Shown here piece by piece: positions 25,946-34,945 of a stretch of DNA of 64,000 bases. The notes beneath the pieces are model-generated. The model worked only from the letters and a program-made list of their open reading frames with translations. It did no database searches and was not told the DNA's origin. The stretch spans positions 1 through 64,000 of the forward strand of contig NZ_AMGM01000007.1 in assembly GCF_000298295.1 (NCBI RefSeq), given 5' to 3'. Origin of the DNA: Cecembia lonarensis LW9 (GTDB taxonomy: Bacteria > Bacteroidota > Bacteroidia > Cytophagales > Cyclobacteriaceae). The stretch's first letter is position 1; each line of letters opens with the position of its first letter. Position numbers and translations under genes: made by a program.

Positions 25946-26812
25946 ATGATAAGAAATTTATTGTTGGGTTTATTGATGCCCCTATTGTTAGTTGCCTGCG
26001 GACAGAGCACGCCTTCAGAAGGAATGGCTAGGGATGAGGCTAAAATCATTACCGCAGGTGGTACTGTTTCTGAAATAGTAGCTGCTTTAGGTTTCAAAGA
26101 GCAGATCATTGCCACAGATATCACATCTACCTATCCGGTAGACCTTCAACAATTGCCTTCTATAGGATATAGAAATCAGATCAAAGCAGAAGGGATATTG
26201 GCCTTGGGCCCGGATTTGGTCCTCGCTGAGGAAGGTTACCTTACAACTGATGTAGTGCAGCAATTAGAAGCTACAGGTATCGTATTGCATTTCTTTAAAA
26301 AACCACAGCAAGTTTCCGGAACCTACAACCTTATCAGTGAACTGGGGCAGTTCCTTGGAGTTGAGGAAAGGGCGGCTGCACTGAGTGCTAATCTTGAAGC
26401 GGATGAGGCTGCATTAGCTGCCTATCTGTCAGCTAATAAAAGCGAAGACAGGCCAAGAGTGGCATTTGTCATGGCAAGGGGCTTGGAAACGGTGTTTCTT
26501 GCAGGCGAAGAGACTTTTGCAGCTTCAGTTATTGAAATGGCTGGAGGAGAATTTGCAGGTAAGGGTTTCAAAGATTTCATTCCACTGACCCCAGAAGCCA
26601 TTGTTTCTATCAATCCGGACTACTTACTTTTTTTTGAGTCCGGTTTATCCACGATCGGGGGTAAGGATGCCGTGTCCCAAATCAGGGGTATTGATCAGAC
26701 TACTGCCTTTCAAAAGCAGCAAGTTCTGGCATTTGACGGTCATTATCTTTCAGGTTTTGGGCCTAGGATTGCTGCGGCAGCATTGGAACTTGCAAAGTCA
26801 ATCAGAGATTAA
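25946..26812 (+). CDS. hmuT: Heme ABC transporter substrate-binding lipoprotein
   Basis: Binds heme in the periplasm and hands it to the HmuUV permease. The 288-aa protein has a lipobox (LLLVAC, cysteine at about 18) and the class III binding-protein fold, opening AKIITAGGTVSEIVAALGF and IIATDITSTYP, which is characteristic of HmuT rather than siderophore binding proteins. It is the first gene of a tight operon; its stop codon overlaps the start of hmuU (TAATG). Two palindromes just upstream are likely iron-responsive control sites. Confidence 0.9.
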   Translation: MIRNLLLGLLMPLLLVACGQSTPSEGMARDEAKIITAGGTVSEIVAALGFKEQIIATDITSTYPVDLQQLPSIGYRNQIKAEGILALGPDLVLAEEGYLTTDVVQQLEATGIVLHFFKKPQQVSGTYNLISELGQFLGVEERAAALSANLEADEAALAAYLSANKSEDRPRVAFVMARGLETVFLAGEETFAASVIEMAGGEFAGKGFKDFIPLTPEAIVSINPDYLLFFESGLSTIGGKDAVSQIRGIDQTTAFQKQQVLAFDGHYLSGFGPRIAAAALELAKSIRD

Positions 26813-27870
26813 TGATATCAAAGTTGGCCATATCGAACAAAGTCTCCCATCAGCGGCTCGTGCTTGGTGCCATGGCATTTTTGCTCTTGGTATTGGCTGT
26901 CCTTTCCTTGAGTATGGGTGCTTTTCCAATTCCTTTGTCCAAAGTCATGCAGGTGATTTTTGGAGAGTGGTTGGGTTTCGATGGTGTCAGCTTGCAGGAA
27001 AAAAATGTTTTGCTTCAGATTCGCCTTCCACGTTTACTATTGGCCATGTTGGTGGGAGGTGCGCTGGGCATAGCGGGTGCTGCCCTTCAGGGGCTTTTTA
27101 GGAATCCTCTGGTTGAACCGGGATTGATCGGTGTCAGCAGTGGCAGTGCCCTTTTTGCAGTTATTTTCATTGTCTTTGGTTCTTCCCTTACTTTTTTGTC
27201 TGCATTGGGGAAATTCGGATTGGTGGGCTTTGCCTTTATTGGAGGTTTGATGAATACCTTTTTGGTCTATCGCTTGTCCAGTCAGGCAGGTAAAACAGAT
27301 ATTTCTTTGCTTATTCTTGCTGGTGTGGCGCTAAATGCCCTGGCAGGGGCCCTGATCGGTCTATCTATTTTTTATGCGGACGATGCAGCCTTGAGAAATT
27401 TCACATTTTGGAGTCTCGGGGATGTGGGAGGTGCCAATTGGGAAAAGGTTATGCTCATGTTGGGCTTTTCCTTTTTACCGGTAGGGCTTATCATCGGTCA
27501 GCACAGAGCATTGAATGCGCTTGCCATTGGAGAAAGTGAAGCCTTCCATATGGGAGTAGATGTGCAAAGAACCAAGCTGCTCATTTTGGTGGGCAGTGCA
27601 TTGGTAGTGGGTACAGCTGTGGCCTTAACAGGAACCATAGGCTTTGTTGGTCTAGTGGTACCTCATTTATTAAGAATTTTATTTGGAGCAGATCATCGTT
27701 TGGTCATACCTGGATCTTTCCTGGCCGGCGCTATTCTTTTGACATTGGCTGATTTATTGGCCAGAACCATGGTGGCACCTGCTGAGATGCCCATTGGTAT
27801 CATTACGGCCATTTTAGGAGCTCCATTCTTTATTTGGTTATTGATGAATGTAAAAAAGATCAGAACGTAG
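26812..27870 (+). CDS. hmuU: Heme ABC transporter permease (FecCD family)
   Basis: A 352-aa inner-membrane permease with about ten hydrophobic helices. RLPRLLLAMLVGGALGIAGAALQG and NPLVEPGLIGVSSGSALFAV are the FecCD/BtuC family signatures, and GTIGFVGLVVPHLLR near residue 275 is the coupling-helix region. It starts on the last base of the hmuT stop codon and ends 1 nt before hmuV, so the three transport subunits are translationally linked. Confidence 0.92.
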   Translation: MISKLAISNKVSHQRLVLGAMAFLLLVLAVLSLSMGAFPIPLSKVMQVIFGEWLGFDGVSLQEKNVLLQIRLPRLLLAMLVGGALGIAGAALQGLFRNPLVEPGLIGVSSGSALFAVIFIVFGSSLTFLSALGKFGLVGFAFIGGLMNTFLVYRLSSQAGKTDISLLILAGVALNALAGALIGLSIFYADDAALRNFTFWSLGDVGGANWEKVMLMLGFSFLPVGLIIGQHRALNALAIGESEAFHMGVDVQRTKLLILVGSALVVGTAVALTGTIGFVGLVVPHLLRILFGADHRLVIPGSFLAGAILLTLADLLARTMVAPAEMPIGIITAILGAPFFIWLLMNVKKIRT

Positions 27871-27871
27871 T

Positions 27872-28672
27872 ATGCTGGAAGCAAGAAATATTCAATACCT
27901 CGTTCAGGGAAGAGCCATTGTCAACAAGGTCTCCCTGCAGCTAAACCCTGGAGAACTTACTGCTATTGTAGGGCCTAATGGTGCTGGAAAGTCCAGTCTG
28001 TTGAAAGTTCTGGCCGGAGATTATAAGGCCCAGGCAGGAGAAATCATCTACAATGGCAAAGCCATAGAAAATTATAGGCCGAAAGATCTGGCTAAAATTA
28101 GGGCGGTCATGCCCCAGCATAGCCAACTTACTTTTCCTTTCAAGGTAAAAGAAGTCGTAGAATTGGGCCTTTTATCATTAGGTATGGCCGGAGGTGAACA
28201 GCTCGTCAAAGAAGTCATGATAGAAACGCAGACCTGGGCATTCAGAGACAGGTTGTATGGAGCGCTGTCCGGCGGAGAGAAACAAAGGGTACAGTTGGCC
28301 AGAGTCTTGGTACAGGTTTGGGCCGGCTCAGACCAACCTAAGTTCCTGCTATTAGATGAGCCTACTTCCAGCATGGATATCGCCCATCAACATCAGGTGT
28401 TGCACATTGCCTCACAACTTAAAAGAAAAGATATCGCAGTCTTGGCTGTGCTGCATGATCTTAATATGGCTGCAGCTTATGCCGATCAGGTGATATTGCT
28501 CAAAGAGGGAAAAGTCTATCAACAAGGTGCTGTTGCTGAAGTCATGGCTTCGCAGCACTTAGAACACGTATTTGAACATCCCATTTTGGTCAGAAATGGC
28601 TATGATGGTATGCCCCATTTTATCCAATCCTTACCCGTACATCATCAATCCCATACATTTAAAATTGCATAA
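27872..28672 (+). CDS. hmuV: Heme ABC transporter ATP-binding protein
   Basis: ATPase of the heme importer, 266 aa. Walker A is GPNGAGKSS (34-42), the Q-loop is MPQHS, the signature is LSGGEKQRVQLARVL (about 131-145) and Walker B is FLLLDEPTS followed by an H-loop in AVLHDLN. The C-terminal EVFEHPILVRNGYDG-like stretch is usual in HmuV. Partner of HmuU and HmuT; the HmuS-like gene begins 3 nt later. Confidence 0.93.
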   Translation: MLEARNIQYLVQGRAIVNKVSLQLNPGELTAIVGPNGAGKSSLLKVLAGDYKAQAGEIIYNGKAIENYRPKDLAKIRAVMPQHSQLTFPFKVKEVVELGLLSLGMAGGEQLVKEVMIETQTWAFRDRLYGALSGGEKQRVQLARVLVQVWAGSDQPKFLLLDEPTSSMDIAHQHQVLHIASQLKRKDIAVLAVLHDLNMAAAYADQVILLKEGKVYQQGAVAEVMASQHLEHVFEHPILVRNGYDGMPHFIQSLPVHHQSHTFKIA

Positions 28673-28675
28673 ACT

Positions 28676-29722
28676 ATGGAAACCGCATTACAAAAATTCA
28701 CAACAGAAACATTGAAGCAGGCATGGGATGCCTTGAAAGCAGAAGCGCCTCAGCTAAGAATCAGAGATGCTGCTAGCCAACTTGGGGTGTCTGAAATGGA
28801 ACTCTTGGCCACTACTATTGGGGATTCTACCATCAGACTCGAAGGTAACTGGGCGGAGTTTCTCATCGCCTGTAAAAATCTTGGAAAAGTGATGGCCTTG
28901 ACCAGAAATGATGGCTGTGTCTTGGAGCATAAAGGAAATTTTCAGAAAATAGATATTCAGGGAGAGGCACCTTACCAAGTAGCCACGGTAATTGGTCCCA
29001 TTGAACAGCGGGTGTTTTTTAGTGCGTGGAAGTATGGCTTTGCAGTGATCAATGAGACTCCAAGAGGTACCATGAGAAGCTTTCAGTTTTTTGACAAATC
29101 CGGTGAAGCCATTATGAAGATTTACCTGCAGGAAAAAAGCAGGGTTGAAGTATTTGAAGCCTTGGTAACACAATACAAGGCCTCAAACCAAAATGAGGAA
29201 CTCCCAACAGAAGCATTTGCCATACCTGAGTATGCCAAAGAAATTGACATGGAAGCCTTTACCCAGGATTGGGAAAATATGAAGGATACCCATGAATTCT
29301 TTGGTATGCTTAGAAAGTACAAGGTTCATCGCCTTGATGCCGTGAAATGGATTAATGATAAATGGGCCTATGAAGTGGAAAGGATTTCTGTAAGGAAGGT
29401 ATTGGAGGTAGCCTCGGCCGAAAAGATGCCTATTATGATTTTTGCCGGGAATAAGGGAAATATTCAGATCCACCAGGGAAAAGTACGCACCATCCGTCAA
29501 ATGGGGGCTTGGTTGAATGTGTTGGATCCTGATTTCAATATGCATCTCAACGAAGACCTGATCGATTCAGCTTTTGTGGTGCATAAGCAGACGGAAGACG
29601 GTCTGGTTTCTTCCTTAGAGCTTTTTGATCAAAAAGGTGATATGATCGCCCAGTTCTTTGGACTAAGAAAGCCTGGTATCCCGCAATTGGATGCATGGAA
29701 AAGATTGATTGACAGCTTGTAA
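28676..29722 (+). CDS. hmuS: HemS/HmuS-family heme-handling protein
   Basis: A 348-aa cytosolic protein of the HemS/ChuS/HmuS family, which binds imported heme and in several species degrades it or passes it on. Two tandem homologous halves are visible (about 1-180 and 190-348), each with a helical start and a KYGFAVINETPRGTMRSFQFFDKSG or SAFVVHKQTEDGLVSSLELFDQKG beta unit. A histidine such as the one in THEFFG or HIHQGK could serve as axial ligand. It follows hmuV by 3 nt. Whether it is a heme oxygenase, chaperone or storage protein is not decided. Confidence 0.88.
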   Translation: METALQKFTTETLKQAWDALKAEAPQLRIRDAASQLGVSEMELLATTIGDSTIRLEGNWAEFLIACKNLGKVMALTRNDGCVLEHKGNFQKIDIQGEAPYQVATVIGPIEQRVFFSAWKYGFAVINETPRGTMRSFQFFDKSGEAIMKIYLQEKSRVEVFEALVTQYKASNQNEELPTEAFAIPEYAKEIDMEAFTQDWENMKDTHEFFGMLRKYKVHRLDAVKWINDKWAYEVERISVRKVLEVASAEKMPIMIFAGNKGNIQIHQGKVRTIRQMGAWLNVLDPDFNMHLNEDLIDSAFVVHKQTEDGLVSSLELFDQKGDMIAQFFGLRKPGIPQLDAWKRLIDSL

Positions 29723-29732
29723 AACCTAAATC

Positions 29733-29753
29733 GCCGGGAGCCTGTCTCCCGGC
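29733..29753 (+). promoter_or_regulatory. GC-rich hairpin between hmuS and the receptor gene
   Basis: An 8-bp stem (GCCGGGAG at 29733-29740, CTCCCGGC at 29746-29753) with loop CCTGT. It is followed by A rather than T on the plus strand, so it is not a normal terminator for this operon. It may stabilise the upstream message or reduce read-through. Confidence 0.5.
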
Positions 29754-29769
29754 AAAAAAATTTATAATT

Positions 29770-32037
29770 ATGATTAGATTTAATCTAAATAAATTTAGTC
29801 TATGCTTTTTGGCCACACTTTTATTGCTTTACTCTTCTGCCCAAGCGGAGAAAGGTTTGAGGGGTAAGGTAGTGGATGAAAATGGCAGACCTATCCCTTT
29901 TGCAACGGTTCAGTATGGGGAGGCTAAAGGTGTTGTCGCTGATGTGGAAGGTGTATTTGATATCAGTAATTGGGAATCGGTAAGTTCCTTAAAAATTTCT
30001 GCCGTAGGCTATGATAGCCAAACCTTCCCCATACATTCAGAATCTTTGTCCACGGTTTTTGTCCTTAAAGAAGCATTGAATGATTTAAATGAAGTGGTCA
30101 TTACTGGAAACTTTGGACCTCAATCCGCAAGACAGTCCACTTACATGGTGAGGTCTATTGATAAAGAAAGAATTCAGCAGCGGGCAGCCGGTAATTTGCA
30201 GGAAGTTCTCAATACTGAATTAGGCATCCGGTTCAGTCAGGACAACGCATTGGGAAGCAGTAATTTGGAAATGATGGGGATGTCAGGGCAAAATGTAAAA
30301 ATACTGATTGATGGAGTGCCGATGGTTGGCAGACAAGGAGTCAATAATGAAATCAACCTCAATCAGATTGATATCAATCAAATCGAAAAAATAGAAATTG
30401 TAGAAGGGCCTATGGCTGTTATCTATGGTGCTGACGCCCTGGCAGGTGTGATCAATATCATCACCAAAAATCCTGGAGCCAAGGCAGGTTATACCCTTTC
30501 TACCCGAATGCAGGAAGAAACTGCGGGTAATGAGTACAGTCCTTTTCATGGAGCGGGTAACCGCATCAGGTCCGTTCAAGGTACTTACACAACAGAAGGT
30601 CCGCTTTCTTTAGGATTGGGACTTACCCAAAATCAATTTGGAGGATGGAAGGGCCCACAGACCGGGCGAATGTTTCAATGGCTGCCCAAAGACCAATGGT
30701 TGGCCAATGCTTCCATAGGGTTCCGCAAAGATAAAGTTGAGTTAGACTATCACGTTGACTTTATGGACGAAATCATCACTTCCTTTGGTCCGGAAAACCG
30801 ATTAGAGGTAATTGATCGGAATTTCATAACCCAGCGTTGGATGCACCGCATGAATGCCAGGGTTGATTTCAGTCCGGCCTTTCAATTGTCTACCCAAATG
30901 GCCTATACAGACTTTAAAAGGGAGACCCAGACTTGGGTGACCAATGTGCGAACCAATGAGCAAAACCTATCGCGGCAGGAAGGATCACAGGCGTTGGTGA
31001 ACCATCAGGGCTTTACTTTCCGTACGATTGGGAATTGGCTTGTATCTCCCAATCTCACTTTAATGCCCGGCATTGACATCAATACCGAATCCGGAGTCGG
31101 TGATAGGATTAATGAAAATCGTGGTATCCAAGATTATGCAGCCTTTCTTACTGGGGAATGGCGGATCAGTTCATTTCTTCAGGTAAGGCCTGGATTGCGT
31201 ACGGCCTATAACTCGGCCTATCAGGCTCCTCCATTGATTCCTTCTATCAATACGAAATTGGCGATCAGTTCCAAGTTGGACCTGAGACTGGCTTATGCTA
31301 ATGGGTTTAGGGCTCCATCCATCAGGGAGTTGTATTTTGACTTTTTTGATGCCAGTCATTCCATTGCAGGGAACCCTGATTTATCACCTGAACGTTCGGA
31401 TAGCTTCAATGCCTCCCTGACCTTTCAGGAAAAAGAAAGTGCTTTGGGCTGGAAAACCATATTGAGTGCTTTCCATAATGAGGTTAGGGACAGGATAGCC
31501 TTTGGAATGGACCCGACTGATCCAAGGATTACCACCCTTTTTAACATCAATCAATACCGTACACAAGGACTGATGCTGAATCAGAGTTTAAAAGCAAACC
31601 GCTGGACTTTAGAAGCCGGGGCATCCTATATAGGGCGTTTCAATTTGCTTTCTCAGGAAGATCAAACACTCCCAGTCATGTTATTCAGCCCTGAAATAAA
31701 TAGCAATATCACTTATAAAATCCCATTCTTAGAGACAGATATTAACCTGTTTTATAAATGGACTGGACCCCTTCCTGGGTTTGAATTGGCAGCAGGTGAT
31801 GGTGGACAGGCAGTACCCAGGCAAATCATGTTGGAAGGGTTTCATTGGATGGACTTAACCTTAAGAAAAAACCTTCCGATAGGAATTACCCTTACAGGTG
31901 GGGCTAGAAATATGTTCAACATTTCAGATATCATGAGTACTTCTACGGCTGGAAGTGCCCATGGCGGAGGTCCGGCAAGACCAATGGGTTTTGGCCGTTC
32001 CTATTTTCTTGGAATTACTTATCAATTATCAAAATAA
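29770..32037 (+). CDS. TonB-dependent outer-membrane heme receptor
   Basis: A 755-aa outer-membrane receptor that uses TonB energy to import a ligand, here almost certainly heme. Order: signal peptide (cleavage near SSAQA, residue 26); carboxypeptidase-regulatory-like domain (about 31-105, GKVVDENGRPIPFATV); plug domain (about 110-225, VVITGNFGPQSARQSTYMV, GVPMVGRQGVN, VEGPMAVIYGADALAGVINI); beta-barrel to the C-terminal aromatic-containing GITYQLSK. It lies between the HmuS-like gene and hmuY, like HmuR in Porphyromonas. A palindrome overlaps the start codon. The gene symbol is left blank because substrate is inferred from context. Confidence 0.92.
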   Translation: MIRFNLNKFSLCFLATLLLLYSSAQAEKGLRGKVVDENGRPIPFATVQYGEAKGVVADVEGVFDISNWESVSSLKISAVGYDSQTFPIHSESLSTVFVLKEALNDLNEVVITGNFGPQSARQSTYMVRSIDKERIQQRAAGNLQEVLNTELGIRFSQDNALGSSNLEMMGMSGQNVKILIDGVPMVGRQGVNNEINLNQIDINQIEKIEIVEGPMAVIYGADALAGVINIITKNPGAKAGYTLSTRMQEETAGNEYSPFHGAGNRIRSVQGTYTTEGPLSLGLGLTQNQFGGWKGPQTGRMFQWLPKDQWLANASIGFRKDKVELDYHVDFMDEIITSFGPENRLEVIDRNFITQRWMHRMNARVDFSPAFQLSTQMAYTDFKRETQTWVTNVRTNEQNLSRQEGSQALVNHQGFTFRTIGNWLVSPNLTLMPGIDINTESGVGDRINENRGIQDYAAFLTGEWRISSFLQVRPGLRTAYNSAYQAPPLIPSINTKLAISSKLDLRLAYANGFRAPSIRELYFDFFDASHSIAGNPDLSPERSDSFNASLTFQEKESALGWKTILSAFHNEVRDRIAFGMDPTDPRITTLFNINQYRTQGLMLNQSLKANRWTLEAGASYIGRFNLLSQEDQTLPVMLFSPEINSNITYKIPFLETDINLFYKWTGPLPGFELAAGDGGQAVPRQIMLEGFHWMDLTLRKNLPIGITLTGGARNMFNISDIMSTSTAGSAHGGGPARPMGFGRSYFLGITYQLSK
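29772..29790. promoter_or_regulatory. Putative operator, box 3, at the receptor start codon
   Basis: GATTAGATT-T-AATCTAAAT; 7 of 9 arm positions pair, and it is closely related to the boxes before hmuT. It overlaps codons 1-7 of the receptor gene, so it may allow the receptor and hmuY to be repressed separately from the transporter genes, or it may be chance similarity. Confidence 0.45.
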
Positions 32038-32049
32038 CACGTACAACAA

Positions 32050-33111
32050 ATGATTACCACAAAAAACATTCGCATTTGGATGATGGGCGCATTAGCTGCC
32101 TTCACGTTTTCCTGTACTGAGTCTGAGGAACCGGTTCTAGAAGTCCCACCTGTGGAAGAAGGATTGATCGAAATCAACGGAGGGGGATCTACTTTCCCCA
32201 ATTCGGTATTTATCAATTTAAGTAAGGGAGAACAGCTTCCTGTCAGCAGAAAAAAGTGGGACCTGGCATTTTCTACTGGAACAGATTTTAAAGTATTGAT
32301 TAATGGCACCGCTGGAGCCTTGGCCTATCCTACAGGGATCTTTGACATGAATGCTGTGAGCGATGAACAAGCAGAACCCTTAAGGTCCAGTGGGAGACTG
32401 GAAATGAGCTTCACCAATATGGAAGCCATCCTGTCTGTTGACCTGCCTTCCAACCCATTGTCATCACCGGTAATGGGTACTGTCAATGCCACTGCCGCAT
32501 CCAACCAGGTCTTCCTCCTGAATAGAGGTGCTTTCGGTATCGACCCCAGACCTTGGAAAAAAATCAGGGTTCTGGTTCAGGATGGAAAATATATTTTGCA
32601 GCATGCCGATGTCACATCTTCTACCTTTAGCACTGTAGAGGTGTCCAAAGACCGGGATTTTAATTTTGTGTATGTTTCTTTTGAAGAAGGTGTGGTACAG
32701 GTAGAGCCAAAGAAAGAGGATTGGGATTTTATGTGGAGTGCAGGAACATCAACTACCCCTTTTCCTCAGGCGGTCAATGGAACCTTGGCTTATCCCTTCC
32801 AGGATCTGGTTTTCCATAACATTTATGGCAATGTGGGAGCGGTTCAAGTTATGGAAGCTGATATTGCTTATGAAAATTTTTCCGAAGGCAACCTGACCGG
32901 GTTGGCGTTCAATAATGACAATAGATTAACTATTGGCTCGAATTGGAGAGCAGGTGGTGGGCCAAATGCTTCTCCTTCTATTAGGGAAGACAGATTCTAT
33001 CTTGTAAAAGATGCGGCTGGCAATATCTATAAAGTACGGTTTATCGCTTTAACCAGAGATGGGGAAAGAGGCAGGCCATCTTTTGAGTTTGCCTTGGTAA
33101 AAGGAAATTGA
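32050..33111 (+). CDS. hmuY: HmuY-family heme-binding lipoprotein
   Basis: A surface lipoprotein that captures heme for the receptor. The 353-aa protein has a lipobox (FTFSC, about residue 22) and the family hallmark VFINLSKGEQLPVSRKKWDLAFSTGTDFKVLINGTAGALAY (long; residues about 50-100), with a second matching beta unit after residue 205 (VEPKKEDWDFMWSAGTST...NGTLAYPFQD). This is PF14064-like. It ends the hmu operon, 12 nt after the receptor gene, and is followed by a terminator. Heme ligands (two histidines in P. gingivalis HmuY) cannot be placed confidently. Confidence 0.9.
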   Translation: MITTKNIRIWMMGALAAFTFSCTESEEPVLEVPPVEEGLIEINGGGSTFPNSVFINLSKGEQLPVSRKKWDLAFSTGTDFKVLINGTAGALAYPTGIFDMNAVSDEQAEPLRSSGRLEMSFTNMEAILSVDLPSNPLSSPVMGTVNATAASNQVFLLNRGAFGIDPRPWKKIRVLVQDGKYILQHADVTSSTFSTVEVSKDRDFNFVYVSFEEGVVQVEPKKEDWDFMWSAGTSTTPFPQAVNGTLAYPFQDLVFHNIYGNVGAVQVMEADIAYENFSEGNLTGLAFNNDNRLTIGSNWRAGGGPNASPSIREDRFYLVKDAAGNIYKVRFIALTRDGERGRPSFEFALVKGN

Positions 33112-33123
33112 TTTTAAACCCTC

Positions 33124-33158
33124 AAATGGCATCGCAATCGCTGCGGTGCCATTTTTTT
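33124..33158. terminator. Terminator between hmuY and nlpC
   Basis: AAATGGCATCGC (33124-33135) pairs with GCGGTGCCATTT (33143-33154), followed by T. It serves the hmu operon; the convergent gene ends within it, so it may work in both directions. Confidence 0.85.
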
Positions 33159-33651
33159 ACAATATCCTTTTCCCAAATCGGAAAGCCTTGTTCCAGTATG
33201 GGTTGGTGAGGTTATCCTCCGTTACACCTAGGCTGGTGGAAGAGTGAATAAAATATACGCCCCGTGAAGACACTTCGGTAACAATGCCCGAATGGGTTAC
33301 CTTTCTCCTGCTTTTCCCGGTAGCAAAAAACACCAGATCGCCCTTCTGAAGGTTCCTAGCAGGAACATTTTTCCCTACTTTGCTTTGATCGGCGGAAGTG
33401 CGTGGGAGGTTGATGCCTATGCTGTTGTAGGAATGAAAAATCAAAGCCGAACAATCAATTCCGGACCGGGTGGTGCCACCGTAGCGGTATGGGGTACCTC
33501 TGTAGGATTTGGCAGTGTCAATTACTTTTTCAATGTTTTGTTTCCTGATTTTTTTGGTGGAGGAGCAGGAACTTAGTGCGAGAACTAAAGCAAATATAAA
33601 AAATACCCCCAAAATGCCTTTGCTGTAATTTTCCCTCAAGCCTTTGTTCAT
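33157..33651 (-). CDS. NlpC/P60-family peptidoglycan hydrolase lipoprotein
   Basis: A cell-wall endopeptidase that cuts within the peptidoglycan stem peptide. The 164-aa protein has a lipobox (LSSC, C29) and a C40 catalytic domain: nucleophile C67 in GIDCSAL, H120 in VTHSGIV and H136 in YFIHSS. The domain fills the protein, with no SH3 or LysM part, as in Spr-like hydrolases. It is a single gene and converges with hmuY. Confidence 0.92.
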   Translation of the reverse strand: MNKGLRENYSKGILGVFFIFALVLALSSCSSTKKIRKQNIEKVIDTAKSYRGTPYRYGGTTRSGIDCSALIFHSYNSIGINLPRTSADQSKVGKNVPARNLQKGDLVFFATGKSRRKVTHSGIVTEVSSRGVYFIHSSTSLGVTEDNLTNPYWNKAFRFGKRIL

Positions 33652-33735
33652 AAATGTCCAAAATAATTTTTATCTTCAATAATAGCTTTCAGTATTCAAG
33701 TTTACAAAGCTTTAACGTCCAAAAAGGAAATAACT

Positions 33736-34710
33736 ATGAGATTTTATGTCATCTTTTTCGCCATTTTCTTTTTTTGTTTCTGTTCATGCAGTGCTCCTGA
33801 GAAAAAAAAGGTCAATAATAAGAGTGGATTTATTGTAGAACCTGAGGCTGTGTTTCAAGGAGTGAGCCTTTTAGGAGATTCTTTGATGACCACAGTAGAC
33901 TCCGTGTCCCAAAAAGACCAGATTGAAAAGTTAGAAAAAGCATTTGCTTCCTATGCAGAAGACCCCAGCTTGGATAACCTGATTTGGATAGGTAGAAGAG
34001 AAGCTTATCTGGGCAGGCATGACCTGGCCATTCGCACTTTTACAAAAGCTTTCAATGAATTTCCCCAAAGCTATGAGGCACTAAGGCACAGGGGGCATCG
34101 TTTTATAAGCATCCGTAAGTTTGATCAGGCTATTGTAGACTTGAAAAAAGCAGCCGAGTTGATGGAAGGGGAGCCATTACAAATAGAACAAGATGGTATG
34201 CCTAATCGTCTTAACATTCCCTTGTCAAATGTACAGTTCAACGTTTGGTATCATCTAGGTTTGGCCCATTATCTGAAACGTGACTGGGAAAATGCCATAG
34301 CTGCCTATGAAAAGTGCATGGAGGTGTCTGGTAATGCTGACCTTTTAGTGGCAACTCTGGATTGGTATTATATGGCCTTGATGAAGTTGGGGAGAACCGA
34401 AGAAGCCAAAGCCATCATCAATCCGGTAAATAAAAATATGGAGATCATTGAAAATGATGCTTACTTCAAGCGAATCCTAATGTATAAAGGTGAATTACAG
34501 CCAGAAGTCCTACTCTCCACCAACGTAGAGGATGGAGATCAGAGGCTTCAATATGTGACCCAAGGTTATGGGCTTGGTAATTATTACCTCATGCAGGGAG
34601 ATACAAACAGGGCCATCTCCATTTTTCAAAATGTTTTGGATACTGGATATTGGTCTGCATTTGGCTATATTGCGGCCGAAATGGAATTGTCAAAGGTATA
34701 TGATGAGTAG
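33736..34710 (+). CDS. TPR-repeat lipoprotein
   Basis: A 324-aa periplasmic or membrane-bound protein with a lipobox-like CSC after a phenylalanine-rich leader and several tetratricopeptide repeats (for example NLIWIGRREAYLGRHDLAIRTFTKAFNEFP, and YHLGLAHYLKRDWENAIAAYEKC). TPRs mediate protein-protein contacts; the partner is unknown. It overlaps the next gene by 8 nt, and that gene is conserved in position here, so the two may act together. Confidence 0.85.
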   Translation: MRFYVIFFAIFFFCFCSCSAPEKKKVNNKSGFIVEPEAVFQGVSLLGDSLMTTVDSVSQKDQIEKLEKAFASYAEDPSLDNLIWIGRREAYLGRHDLAIRTFTKAFNEFPQSYEALRHRGHRFISIRKFDQAIVDLKKAAELMEGEPLQIEQDGMPNRLNIPLSNVQFNVWYHLGLAHYLKRDWENAIAAYEKCMEVSGNADLLVATLDWYYMALMKLGRTEEAKAIINPVNKNMEIIENDAYFKRILMYKGELQPEVLLSTNVEDGDQRLQYVTQGYGLGNYYLMQGDTNRAISIFQNVLDTGYWSAFGYIAAEMELSKVYDE

Positions 34711-34945
34711 GGAAGAATTTAGAGCACTGCCATTACATAAGAAAATCCAAGTCCTTTATACAGAAGGGACTTTCATTGTAGCCATCCGCTACTATTCCCA
34801 CAAAGTAAATCTCTATTTACTTGGGGAGGAATATATAGAAGTTTTTTACAATCATAAGCTGGATAAAATTGACCAGATAGACTACCTCAATACTTCCCAC
34901 ACGAGGATGAAGTTTTACCTGGATCAAATTCAATTACCGATTTGA
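34703..34945 (+). CDS. Small cytosolic protein of 80 aa, unknown
   Basis: An 80-aa soluble protein, MSREEFRALPLHKKI onward, with alternating strands and a YYSHKVNLYLLGEEYIEVFYN core. Its start overlaps the last 8 nt of the TPR lipoprotein gene, which supports co-translation and fixes the start. It runs 16 nt into the convergent coaE gene. I do not recognise the family. Confidence 0.7.
   Translation: MSREEFRALPLHKKIQVLYTEGTFIVAIRYYSHKVNLYLLGEEYIEVFYNHKLDKIDQIDYLNTSHTRMKFYLDQIQLPI

Noticed and set aside
26601-27101. 166-aa plus-strand frame spanning the hmuT/hmuU boundary
   Set aside because: Overlaps two well-supported genes in another frame; shadow.
29733-29753. GC-rich hairpin as a terminator between hmuS and the receptor gene
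   Set aside because: It is followed by A, not T, on the coding strand, so a rho-independent terminator in the operon direction is not supported.
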